Of a stretch of DNA of 64,000 bases, positions 37,293 to 45,400 are shown piece by piece (the first letter of the stretch is position 1; every line of letters starts with the position of its first letter). The DNA is taken from the NCBI GenBank assembly GCA_963705515.1, contig CAVPJV010000009.1, positions 620,001 through 684,000 on the forward strand, read 5' to 3'. The position numbers and the translations under genes were made by a program. The notes under the pieces are model-generated. The model did not search any database and was not told where the DNA came from. It worked only from the letters and a program-made list of their open reading frames with translations. This DNA comes from Gaiellasilicea sp963705515 (GTDB lineage: Bacteria > Actinomycetota > Thermoleophilia > Gaiellales > Gaiellaceae).

Positions 37293-37663
37293 AGGATCTC
37301 GCCGATTCGCATCCCCGCCAAGACGGCAAGCACGCCGGCCGTGAGGCTGCCGAGGGCGTAGAGGCTCGCGACGTCGAGCCTCCCCTCCTCGACCAGATCG
37401 AGCGTCTCCTGCGCGAACGTGGAGAAGGTCGTGTAGCCGCCGAGGACGCCCATGACGAGGCCGAGGCGAAGCCACGCAGGCGTGTGATGGCGGTCGACGA
37501 GTGCAGCGACGACTGCGCCGATCAGCAGGCAGCCGGTCACGTTGATCGTGAACGTGCTCCACGGGAACACGGCGAAGCTTCGGCGCTCGATCAGTCGATC
37601 GAGGCCGTAGCGGGCCAGGGATCCGACTGCGCCTCCGAGGGCGACGGCGATGAACACCGGCAT
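37289..37663 (-). CDS. crcB: fluoride efflux channel CrcB/Fluc
   Basis: 124 residues from ATG 37663 (AAGGAG seven bases upstream). Four membrane helices with GGAVGSLARYGLDRL, FPWSTFTINVTGCLLIGAV (the conserved Asn in helix 2) and GVLGGYTTFSTFAQETLDLVEEG (the Phe box FSTF lining the fluoride pore). Dual-topology dimeric fluoride channel that removes fluoride from the cytoplasm. A fluoride riboswitch is encoded directly upstream, which fixes both function and start. Only one crcB is visible. Confidence 0.95.
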   Translation of the reverse strand: MPVFIAVALGGAVGSLARYGLDRLIERRSFAVFPWSTFTINVTGCLLIGAVVAALVDRHHTPAWLRLGLVMGVLGGYTTFSTFAQETLDLVEEGRLDVASLYALGSLTAGVLAVLAGMRIGEIL

Positions 37664-37680
37664 GGCATTGCTCCTTTGGT

Positions 37681-37731
37681 CCGTAGGAGCCATCAGCCGT
37701 GCCGGCGGTTGAGGGCGGGCTCCATCGCCGC
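37681..37731 (-). promoter_or_regulatory. fluoride riboswitch (crcB motif)
   Basis: On the minus strand the RNA reads GGCGAUGGAGCCCGCC, then CUCAACCGCCGGCACGGC, then UGAUGGCUCCUACGG. This matches the crcB motif: P1 GGCG/CGCC, P2 GAGCC paired with GGCUC, a small P3 GCC-GGCAC-GGC, and the conserved UGAUGG...CCUAC strand that makes the pseudoknot and the fluoride site. It ends 17 bases before the crcB start and about 5 bases before its Shine-Dalgarno, so translational or short-range transcriptional control of crcB by fluoride is expected. Confidence 0.9.
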
Positions 37732-37749
37732 GCGGGTTTCGAGCGGTTG

Positions 37750-38727
37750 CTATCCGTCAAACTGGAGCGGCAGCCCGAAGAGCGGGAAGAGCGTCTCGGT
37801 GTCGAGGAAGAAGCTGAACTCGACGATCTTGCGGTCCTCGATCTCGAGCACCTGGAGGGCCCAGGGCTCGTAGCCATCGCCGCTCTCGCTCGGCTTGTAC
37901 TGGCCGAACGCCGGCGAGCCGTTGGCGGCCACGGTCGGGATCACGCGCGAGCCCTCGCAGCCGATGCCCGGGCCGTACCACCAGGTGAAGATGTCGTCGC
38001 GGCCGCGCAGCCAGAGGTCGAACGGCGGCATCGACTGGGTCGCGTCCTCGTGGATGAGCGCAGTTAGCGCCTCCATGTCGTAGCGCTCGAACGCGTCGAC
38101 ATAGCGTGCGAGCAGCTCGGCATCGGCACTCTCGATCGAGGGTGCCGCGTCGGCGGAGACGTCGTTCGCCTCGAGGGTCGCCCGCGCCCGCTGAAGCGCG
38201 CTGTTGACCGAGGCGACGCTCGTCTCGAGCAGCTCGGCGACCTCGCTCGCCTGCCAGCGCAGGACCTCGCAGAGGATCAGGCACGCGCGCTGCCGCGGCG
38301 GCAGGTGCTGCAGCGCCGCCACGAAGGCGAGCCGGATCGTCTCGCGGGAGACGGCCTCCTCGGCCGGGTCCGGGGTCGGCTGCAGCCACGTCACCTCGCC
38401 GGGGACGTGCAGGTTCTCGATGATCGGCTCGCCGGCCGGGCCGAGATCCATCGGGCGGGCGCGGCGCTCACGGCCGTTCAGCATGTCGAGGCAGACGTTC
38501 GTCGCGATCCGGTAGAGCCACGAGCGCAGCGCAGCTCTTCCCTCGAAGCGCTCGTAGCCGCGCCAGGCGCGGATGAACGTCTCCTGCACCGCGTCCTCCG
38601 CCTCGAACGGCGAGGCGAGCATCCGGTAGCAGTACGCGGTCAGCTCCTTCCGGTGCTGCTCGAGCCGATCCTCGAGCTCCCCGTCGGCGAGTCCGGCCGT
38701 CGGCGTCGACTCCTGCATGCAGGTCAT
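37750..38727 (-). CDS. RNA polymerase sigma factor, SigG/SigJ-like with SnoaL-type C-terminus
   Basis: 325 residues. Sigma-70 region 2 (YCYRMLASPFEAEDAVQETFIRAWRGYERFEGRAALRSWLYRIATNVCLDMLNGRERR) and region 4 (LQHLPPRQRACLILCEVLRWQASEVAELLETSVASVNSALQRARATL) are clear. After residue about 205 a SnoaL/NTF2-like domain follows (ELLARYVDAFERYDMEALTALIHEDATQSMPPFDLWLRGRDDIFTWW), as in the TIGR02960/SigG group, where this domain modulates the sigma factor instead of a separate anti-sigma. Start may be the ATG at 38727 or the one three codons later. Target genes unknown. Confidence 0.92.
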   Translation of the reverse strand: MTCMQESTPTAGLADGELEDRLEQHRKELTAYCYRMLASPFEAEDAVQETFIRAWRGYERFEGRAALRSWLYRIATNVCLDMLNGRERRARPMDLGPAGEPIIENLHVPGEVTWLQPTPDPAEEAVSRETIRLAFVAALQHLPPRQRACLILCEVLRWQASEVAELLETSVASVNSALQRARATLEANDVSADAAPSIESADAELLARYVDAFERYDMEALTALIHEDATQSMPPFDLWLRGRDDIFTWWYGPGIGCEGSRVIPTVAANGSPAFGQYKPSESGDGYEPWALQVLEIEDRKIVEFSFFLDTETLFPLFGLPLQFDG

Positions 38728-38757
38728 GCTACGTATGACGGCCCTGGGCGGCGCAAC

Positions 38758-40044
38758 TCATCGGCCGGACGAGCGGAGATAGCGGTCGAAGAAACCGATC
38801 ACGCGGCGCTCGTACTCGGCCGGCTCCGTCGTGATCCCGGCGATGTGCTGGCCGTTCGGGACCTCCCAGATCCGCTTCGGCTCGTGGGCAGCCGCATAGA
38901 AGCGCTTGTTCGGCTGCTCCTCGGTGCCGCCTTGGCCGTTCTCGCCGTAGACGAAGAAGGCGGCGGTGGGTGCGATCCTGGCGACCTCGCTGCTCAGGCT
39001 CGGCGGGGGCAGCGTGCTCGTGAAGACGGCGGTCGCGGACGTAACCGCGGCGTAGCCCGTGATCGCCTCGAATGTGCCATCGGTGTCGAAGTGGTCGCGA
39101 ATCGACTGTCCGCTCGCCCCTTCGGACACGATCGCCTTGAACGCGTCCGAGTGCGCGGCCGCGTGGATCAGCATCTCACCGCCGACCGAGAGCCCGATCG
39201 CACCGATCCGCTCGGGATCGACGTCGGGACGGCTGCGGAGGTAGGCCGTGGCCGCGTGCAGATCGCGGTCGCCGGCCCAGCCGAAGACATTCGGGTCGCC
39301 GTCACTGGCGCCCTCGCCGCGGCGGTCGAAGAGAAGGACGCCATAGCCGTGGTTGACGAGCATTCGTGCGTGCTTCTGTGGCCCCGAGCGTCCGGGGAAC
39401 GCAATCACGGTCGCGCCGTTGCGCGGGGGGACGAACCAGCCCTCGAGCCTCAGCCCATCGCTTGTGGTGAAGGAGACGTCTTCGGGCATCGCACCCAGGC
39501 TCGGGGCAGGAACGGCTGCCCGCGCCGTGTGGGTGACGACATACGCGATCGCGGTCGGGAACAGCACGACGCCGACCAACAGGACACTCCCGGCGACGAC
39601 GAGGCCACGCCGCAGATACCGGCGCCGGCGGCTGTCGCCGCTGCGCCGTGCCCGCCAGAGCGTGACGGCCCCGATCCCGATCAGGGCAAAGCCGGCGAGC
39701 AGCGACAGCAGCCCGGTGAAGTCGTCGCCCGAGGGGCTGTCTGCGAAGGTGTAGTACAGGGCCTCCGTGCCGGCGAGCACGCCGAAGAAGCCGAACAAGA
39801 GCGCAATCGCCCCCCGCGCTCCCGCCCGGACACGCGGATACGCCCACGCGGCGGCGACCACGAGCCCGAGCTGCACGAGCCCGCCTGCGAGGTGGTCGGT
39901 CGCCGACATGCCCGGCTCGGGTTGGAGGAAGTTGTCGTCGGCGACGTGGAGCCCGATCAGCGCGAGCAAGGCGACGGCGATCCGCCGCTCGGTCGCAACA
40001 CGCGCCAGCGTGCTCGTCTCGGGCAGGTGCACGACGCTTGCCAT
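38758..40044 (-). CDS. membrane-anchored alpha/beta hydrolase
   Basis: 428 residues from ATG 40044 (AAGGAAG upstream); the longer open frame has no homology. Residues 20-190 hold about five hydrophobic segments (VALLALIGLHV, GLVQLGLVVAAAWAY, LLFGFFGVLAGTEAL, LLSLLAGFALIGIGAVTL, GLVVAGSVLLVGVVLF). The C-terminal half is an alpha/beta hydrolase: GVLLFDRRGEGASDG, nucleophile elbow IGLSVGGEM, and QHIAG near the end for the His. Topology puts the hydrolase on one membrane side; substrate unknown, esterase or dienelactone-hydrolase-like. Confidence 0.85.
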   Translation of the reverse strand: MASVVHLPETSTLARVATERRIAVALLALIGLHVADDNFLQPEPGMSATDHLAGGLVQLGLVVAAAWAYPRVRAGARGAIALLFGFFGVLAGTEALYYTFADSPSGDDFTGLLSLLAGFALIGIGAVTLWRARRSGDSRRRRYLRRGLVVAGSVLLVGVVLFPTAIAYVVTHTARAAVPAPSLGAMPEDVSFTTSDGLRLEGWFVPPRNGATVIAFPGRSGPQKHARMLVNHGYGVLLFDRRGEGASDGDPNVFGWAGDRDLHAATAYLRSRPDVDPERIGAIGLSVGGEMLIHAAAHSDAFKAIVSEGASGQSIRDHFDTDGTFEAITGYAAVTSATAVFTSTLPPPSLSSEVARIAPTAAFFVYGENGQGGTEEQPNKRFYAAAHEPKRIWEVPNGQHIAGITTEPAEYERRVIGFFDRYLRSSGR

Positions 40045-40154
40045 TGAGGTCTTCCTTTCGACCCTCAGCCTCGACGTGGTCTCGACCATACGCCTCTGCA
40101 GGCCGCGAAAACAGCCTCTCGGCCCGGGAAACCGGCCGTACGCGCCTTGTCGAG

Positions 40155-40160
40155 TAGAAT
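40155..40160 (+). promoter_or_regulatory. possible -10 element upstream of infA-like gene
   Basis: TAGAAT stands out in the 190-bp gap 40045-40234, about 75 bp before the infA-like ATG. A convincing -35 at 17 bp is not seen. The leader after it contains a GGGCGC/GCGCCC stem. Confidence 0.3.
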
Positions 40161-40234
40161 GGGGTGTCGGGCGCGCCCCTTTCGCGCCCTTCTCACCACG
40201 ACTCCGCGTCTCCTCGATGCGGAAGGGAGGCAGT

Positions 40235-40456
40235 ATGGGAGTCAAGGAAGAGAAGGTCGAGCTCGACGGCGAGATCCTCGAGGCCTTCGGCGGCGGGATG
40301 TTCAAGATCGCCTTCGAGAACGGCCACGAGGCGATCGGCTACACGTCCGGGAAGATGCGGCGGTACCGGATCCGGATGGCGCCGGGCGACAAGGTCAAGG
40401 TGGAGCTCTCTCCGTACGACCCGACGCGCGGCCGCATCGTCTACCGGGAGCGCTGA
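40235..40456 (+). CDS. infA: translation initiation factor IF-1
   Basis: 73 residues, correct for IF-1, the OB-fold factor that fills the ribosomal A site during initiation. EKVELDGEILEAFGGGMFKIAFENGHEAIGYTSGKMRRYRIRMAPGDKVKVELSPYDPTRGRIVYR follows the family pattern from strand 1 to strand 5. ATG 40235 after GGAAGGGAGG. It is not in a ribosomal-protein/secY/map context, where infA usually sits, so this may be a second copy; the window cannot show that. Three bases separate its stop from the next gene, a cold-shock-like protein. Confidence 0.92.
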   Translation: MGVKEEKVELDGEILEAFGGGMFKIAFENGHEAIGYTSGKMRRYRIRMAPGDKVKVELSPYDPTRGRIVYRER

Positions 40457-40458
40457 CC

Positions 40459-40710
40459 GTGCTCGGCGGCCGGATGCGCTGGTTCAACGAGGACCGCGGC
40501 GACGGCATGATCGAGTGCGAGGACGGCGAGCCCTACCAGGTACTCGCCGCCGACTTCGTCACCGCGCCTCCCGTCGGTCGCTGCGCCGGCATCGAAGTGA
40601 CGTTCCGCGCCGCAGAGCCGGGACACGCGGTCGAGGTTGTGGTGAGCGAGGAGGGCGCAACGCGGCGCGCCCGCTTGCGCTCGCACCGTGTCATGCGCGG
40701 ACCATCCTGA
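40459..40710 (+). CDS. cold-shock domain-like small protein
   Basis: 83 residues (GTG 40459; an ATG at 40474 is an equally good start). GRMRWFNEDRGDGMIECEDGEPYQVLAADFV matches the start of CspA-type domains (K/R-W-F-N, K/R-G-x-G-x-I), but the aromatic RNP motifs GFGFI and VFVH are weakened (GDGMI, YQVLA), so nucleic-acid binding may be altered. C-terminus is basic with SEEGATRRARLRSHR. Encoded 3 bp after infA, so two OB-fold proteins share one transcript. Confidence 0.75.
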   Translation: MLGGRMRWFNEDRGDGMIECEDGEPYQVLAADFVTAPPVGRCAGIEVTFRAAEPGHAVEVVVSEEGATRRARLRSHRVMRGPS

Positions 40711-40713
40711 GCG

Positions 40714-40929
40714 ATGCGGGTCCACGACGACAACGAGGTGCGGCTGATGTTCCACCGCGCTCTCACCGGCGAGCCGATCGTGCTCGACGTGCGGCTGGAG
40801 AAGCTCGTCGGCGAGATCCTGCAACTCGCAGAGAAGGTCAAGCTCGAGCAGCCGGAGAAGTACGCCGCGGTCAAGGTCTGGGAGTCCGCTCCCGGTCAGA
40901 TCTGCTTCCTGCTCGAGGACGCGGCGTAG
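40714..40929 (+). CDS. small hypothetical protein
   Basis: 71 residues, ATG 40714, 4 bp after the cold-shock-like gene. Sequence RVHDDNEVRLMFHRALTGEPIVLDVRLEKLVGEILQLAEKVKLEQPEKYAAVKVWESAPGQICFLLEDAA: one long central helix between short strands, acidic overall. No family recognised. Third gene of the infA unit. The 130 bp after it contain a GCTGA-CGCC-TCAGC stem and no other feature. Confidence 0.6.
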   Translation: MRVHDDNEVRLMFHRALTGEPIVLDVRLEKLVGEILQLAEKVKLEQPEKYAAVKVWESAPGQICFLLEDAA

Positions 40930-41059
40930 GTCACCGATAAGGCAGCGGAGTTGGCGGGGGCCATGCCCGTCGAGCGAACGTCGGCTACGCTGAGGGCGAA
41001 CCGGCTGCGCTGACGCCTCAGCGCCGCGCCGGAATCTCTACGGAAGGGCGCGGTCAGTC

Positions 41060-43317
41060 GTGCGCAGCGCGATCGTCTCCACCTACCCGCCGCGTGCGTG
41101 CGGGATCGGTACCTTTGCGGCCGACGTGCGCACAGCACTGCTCGGCGTCGACGGGATCGACCGCGTCGAGAAGGTCGTCGTCGTCAACGACCCGACGCGC
41201 CCACAGCGGCCAGGGCTCGTGGCCACCATCGCGCAGGCGGTTCGAGGCGACTACGTCCGCGCGGCGCGGATCCTCGGCCGACTCGATGTCGACATCGTTC
41301 TGCTCCAGCACGAGTATGGGATCTTCGGCGGCGCCGACGGCGCCTACGTCCTCTCGCTCGCCGAGGAGCTCTCGCAGCCCCTCGTCGTGACGCTGCACAC
41401 CGTGCTCTCGGAGCCGACGTCCCATCAAGCTCACGTGCTCGAGGCGCTCTGCCGCCAGGCCGAGCTCGTGATCGTGATGACCGAGACCGCGAAGCGCCTG
41501 CTCGTGGCGGAACGAGACGTGCCCGGCGAGCAAGGTTCGCGTCGTGCCCCACGGAGCGCCGACGGTGCTCGCGCGGCGCGCTGACGCGTACGCGCTCGAA
41601 CGAGCTGCGTCCGACGACGACGGCGACGAGCGGTTCGTGCTCTCGACCTTCGGGCTGATCTCGGCCGGCAAGGGGATCGAGACTGTGATCGAGGCGCTGC
41701 CTGCGATCGTCGAGCGCCATCCCGAGGTGGTCTACGTCGTCGCCGGGCGAACGCACCCCGACGTCGCGCACCGCGAGGGGGAGCGCTACCGCCTCACCCT
41801 CGAGCAGGCGGTGCTCGACCTCGGCCTCGAGGATCACGTCGAGTTCGACGACCGCTTTCTGGCCATCGACGAGATCGCCGACCTGCTCGCCGCGACCGAC
41901 GTCTTCGTCACGCCCTACAAGGGGCGCGAGCAGATCGCCTCGGGCGCGCTCACCTTCGGGATCGCGGCCGGCTGCGGCGTCGTCTCGACGCCGTACTGGT
42001 ACGCGCAGGACCTGCTCGCATCGGGGGCAGGCGAGATCGTCCCCTTCGGCGACTCCGCAGCGATCGCGGCTGCCGTCTGCCGCTACATCGACGAGCCCGA
42101 CCTGCTCGCTGCCGCCCGAGCCGAGGCACGGCGGATCGGTGCGCAGCTCGCCTGGCCGTCGGTGGCCGAGGCGACTGCAGCCGTCTTGAGCGAAGCCGTC
42201 CAGCTGGCACCGCGACGCCGGCGGCCGCTCGCCCGGCTCGACCCACAGCTCGTGACCATACGAACCGATCACCTGCTCACGCTCGTCGACGACGTCGGCA
42301 TCGTCCAGCACGCAAACGGCGTGATCCCGAACCGGCAGAGCGGCTACTGCGTCGACGACGTGGCGCGCCTCGCCGTCGTCGCGCTCGAGCTCGCCCGTCG
42401 CGGTGACGAGCAGACCTGGACGTCGATCGTCTACCGCTCGATCGCATTCCTCCAGGACGCGACCGATCCGGAGCGCGGGATGCGGAACTTCATGGGCTAC
42501 GACCGGCGCTGGCTCGACGAGCCGCACGTCGGCGACCACGTCGGCCGTTCGGTCTGGGCGCTGGGAGACATCCTCTCGACGGCATGGGTTCCCGCGGTCG
42601 TCGGCCCGACGCGACGACTGCTCGACGACATCGTCGGCACGCTCGGGGCCGACGTCTCACTCCGTACCGGCGCCTACACCGTGCTCGGACTGGCGCGGCT
42701 CGACCCGGACCGGCTTCAGCCCGCCGCCCGCGAGCTGCTCGAGCGTCTGGTCGACCAGCTCGCCGCGGCGTACGCGACGCACGCGGACGCCGACTGGCAC
42801 TGGTTCGAGGACTCGCTCACCTACGACAACGCCCGCCTGCCGCACGCGCTCATCGTCGGCGGCGCCGCGCTCGGACGCGAGGACCTGACCGAGACCGGCC
42901 TCGAATGCACTCCGGTGGCTGGGCGACGAGTCGGGCCTTGCAGAAGGAACGCTGCGCCTGACAGGGCACGGTGGCCGGCAGCGGACGGAACCCGCCCCCG
43001 GCACGGGCGACGAGCAGCCGCTCGACGCGTCCGCCTTCGTCTCGGCGGAGCTGGCCGCGTTCGCCGTCACCGGCGATCCCGCGCACGGTGTTCGTGCGCA
43101 GCGGGCGTTCGACTGGTTCCTCGGCCGCAACCGGCTCCACCAGCCGCTGTACGACTTCGCGACCGGCGGCTGCAGTGACGGGCTCGGCGAGGAGACGACG
43201 AACGACAACCAGGGCGCCGAGTCGACGCTCGCGGTCCACCGCTCTGCGCTCCTGCTCGACGCAGCCGGATTGCCGGCTGTCCTGCGCGACCGGACCCGCG
43301 AGCCCGCCGCAGCGTGA
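41060..43317 (+). CDS. GT4 glycosyltransferase with C-terminal alpha/alpha-barrel-like domain, two frameshifts
   Basis: About 750 residues after repair. N-terminal half is GT-B/GT4: STYPPRACGIGTFAADV, LLQHEYGIFGG, FVLSTFGLISAGKGIETVIEAL, VVYVVAGRTHPDV and DVFVTPYKGREQIASGALTFGIAAGCGVVSTPYWYAQDLL. The C-terminal half (from DHLLTLVDDVGIVQHANG) looks helical, with NRQSGYCVDDVARLAVVALEL and WHWFEDSLTYDNARLPHALI, like glycosidase-type barrels. Breaks: one extra base near 41524 (repair gives VPASKVRVVPHGAP) and one near 42908 (repair gives LRWLGDESGLAEGTLRLTGH). Its stop overlaps the GH130 start (GTGA). It likely works on mannose-containing glycans with its neighbours. Confidence 0.85.
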
Positions 43318-44255
43318 CCCCGCGCGAGCTCTTCCAGCGCCACGACGCCAACCCGATCCTGACGGCGGACGACTGGCCGTATCCCGTCAACGCCGTCTTC
43401 AACCCGGCCGCGGCGAAGCTCGACGACACGACCGTGCTCCTCGCCCGAGTCGAAGGCCTGACCGGCATCTCGCATCTGTCCGTCGCACGCTCGGCCAACG
43501 GTGTCGACGGCTGGACGATCGATCCGGAGCCGCTGCTCGCGCCCGCGGATGGGGTCGAGAGCGAGCAATGGGGATTCGAGGATGCACGCGTCGTCTTCGT
43601 GCCGGAGCTCGACCGCTGGGTGATCACGTGCACTGCGTACGGGCCTGCCGGCCCTGCCGTGTACCTCGCCACGACCGAGGACTTCAGGAGCGTCGACCGG
43701 CTCGGGGTCGTGCGCCAGCCGGAGGACAAGAACGCGGCTCTGCTTCCGGAGCGGATCGACGGCAAGTGGGTGCTGTTCCACCGGCCGAGAACCGAGTACG
43801 GGCCGTCACGAGGCGAGATCCTGCTGTCTCGGTCCGCGGACCTTGTCAGCTGGAGCGCGCCGGAGCAGGTGCTGCAGCCGCGGGAGGGCGCGTGGTGGGA
43901 CTCGCTCCGGATCGGAATCGGGCCGCCGCCGCTGCGAACCGAGCACGGCTGGCTGCTGATCTACCACGGCGTCAAGGAGACGCTGGCCGGCGGCATCTAC
44001 CGGGTCGGCCTCACGCTCACGGACATCGACGAGCCGACGCGGGTGCTGCACCGGCTGCCGGAGTGGATCCTCGGCCCCTCCGCGCCCTACGAGCGCGAGG
44101 GGGACGTTCCCAACGTCGTCTTCCCGTGCGGGCTCGTCCACGACGTCGAGACCGACGAGATCCGTCTCTACTACGGGGCCGCCGACACGTCGATCTGCCT
44201 CGCCACGGCGCGGCTCGGGGATCTGCTCGCAGCCGTTCTGGCCGCGCCCTCCTAG
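43314..44255 (+). CDS. GH130 family beta-mannoside phosphorylase/glycosidase-like protein
   Basis: 313 residues, five-bladed propeller enzyme of family GH130. Motifs: RHDANPILTADDWPYPVNAVFNPAAAKLDD, LLARVEG, EQWGFEDARVVFV, DKNAALLPERIDGKWVLFHRP, WWDSLRIGIGPPPLRTEHGWLLIYHGV and YYGAADTSICLAT. GH130 enzymes phosphorolyse or hydrolyse beta-mannosides such as mannosyl-glucose or beta-1,2-mannan; which applies is not clear without the phosphate-binding residues being checked. Coupled to the upstream glycosyltransferase by GTGA. Confidence 0.92.
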   Translation: MTPRELFQRHDANPILTADDWPYPVNAVFNPAAAKLDDTTVLLARVEGLTGISHLSVARSANGVDGWTIDPEPLLAPADGVESEQWGFEDARVVFVPELDRWVITCTAYGPAGPAVYLATTEDFRSVDRLGVVRQPEDKNAALLPERIDGKWVLFHRPRTEYGPSRGEILLSRSADLVSWSAPEQVLQPREGAWWDSLRIGIGPPPLRTEHGWLLIYHGVKETLAGGIYRVGLTLTDIDEPTRVLHRLPEWILGPSAPYEREGDVPNVVFPCGLVHDVETDEIRLYYGAADTSICLATARLGDLLAAVLAAPS

Positions 44256-44368
44256 ACGTCGAGCGACTTGCTCTGCTTCGCCGCGGCGCGCTTCTCGGTC
44301 CGGCGTTCCTTCAGCGTCTTCTGGGCCGGTTTCTTGCCCATCTTCTTCGGCTTCTGCTGACCCTTCAT
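44252..44368 (-). CDS. very small Lys-rich protein
   Basis: 38 residues from ATG 44368: MKGQQKPKKMGKKPAQK then TLKERRTEKRAAAKQSKSLDV. Almost entirely Lys, Arg, Gln and Ala, nucleic-acid-binding or disordered in character. Very short basic proteins of this composition occur widely in actinobacteria, from memory. Overlaps the GH130 stop by 4 bp, convergent. No Shine-Dalgarno is obvious. Confidence 0.55.
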   Translation of the reverse strand: MKGQQKPKKMGKKPAQKTLKERRTEKRAAAKQSKSLDV

Positions 44369-44372
44369 GGCG

Positions 44373-45400
44373 TCAGTGTCGCACAGCCAGGACGGCCGCG
44401 TAGGCATCGAGATAGTCGTCCACCATCCGCGCCACGTCGAACCGGGCAACGGCATCGGCTCGGATCGTCCCGCGATCGAGGCTCGCCGCCCGATCGACGG
44501 CGACGACGGCGCCCGCGACATCGTCGACGAGGAAGCCTGTCGTGCCCTCCGCGATCAGCTCCCCCATCGATCCGCGCCGGAACGCGATCACCGGCGTGCC
44601 GCAGGCCATCGCCTCGACGACGCTGTACCCGAACGGCTCGTCGAAGCCGATCAGGTGCAGCAACGCGTGCGCGCCGCCGAGGAGCTCCGACCGCTCGTCG
44701 GCACTGACCGGGCCGACGAAGGAGATCCGCTGGCCGTCGAGCCGCGGCGCGACGCGCTCGTCGAAGTACGGCCTGGTCCTGAACGATCCCCGCGATCACG
44801 AGCGGCAGACCCGACGCGTCGGCGACGTCGATCGCCTCCGCGGTGCCCTTGTCCGGATGGATCCTCCCGAAGAAGAGCAGGTAGCCGCCCGGAGACGAGT
44901 GCAGCGAGAAGGCGCTCGTGTCGATGCCGTGATGGATCGTGGCGAGGTAGTCGAGGCTCGGATGCCGGTCCGCGTCGCTGATCGCGACGTACGCAGCCGG
45001 TGGCGTTGTAGCGCTGGTAGACCGGCAGGATCCGCTCGGACGAGAACCCGTGGATCGTCGTCAGGACGGGCGTGTCGACGAGCTCGCTGTAGGTCAGCGG
45101 GAGGAAGTCGAAGCTGTTGTGGATCACGTCGAACTCGTCGGCGCGCTCGAAGGCATGCGCGATGTGGAGGCATTCGACGACCTTGGGCTCGACGCCCGCA
45201 TCCTCCGAGTAGCTGCGAGCGATCACAGAGGCGAGCCGGCCGGAGGTGATCGAGTCGGCGGTCGCGAAGAGGGTCACGTCGACGCCCCTCGTGACGAGCC
45301 CCTCGGTGAGGAGCGATGCGAACTGCTCCCACGGCCCGTAGTGGCGCGGCGGCACGCGCCACGACACCGGCGCGAGCACTGCGATCCGCAGGGACGTCAC
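44373..45400 (-). CDS. GT4 family glycosyltransferase, two frameshifts
   Basis: About 342 residues after repair. Start GTG 45400 overlaps the MetE-like stop (GTGA). RIAVLAPVSWRVPPRHYGPWEQFASLLTEGLVTRGVDVTLFAT opens a GT-B fold; then NSFDFLPLTYSELVDTPVLTTIHGF, FFGRIHPDKGTAEAIDVA, GLPLVIAGIVQDQ, and LLHLIGFDEPFGYSVVEAMACGTPVIAFRRGSM with the donor-binding E-x7-E. One extra base near 44998 (repair NATAAYVAISDADRHPS) and one near 44771 (repair DQAYFDERVAPRLDG). Convergent with the GH130/GT4 pair and probably part of the same glycan job. Confidence 0.85.
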
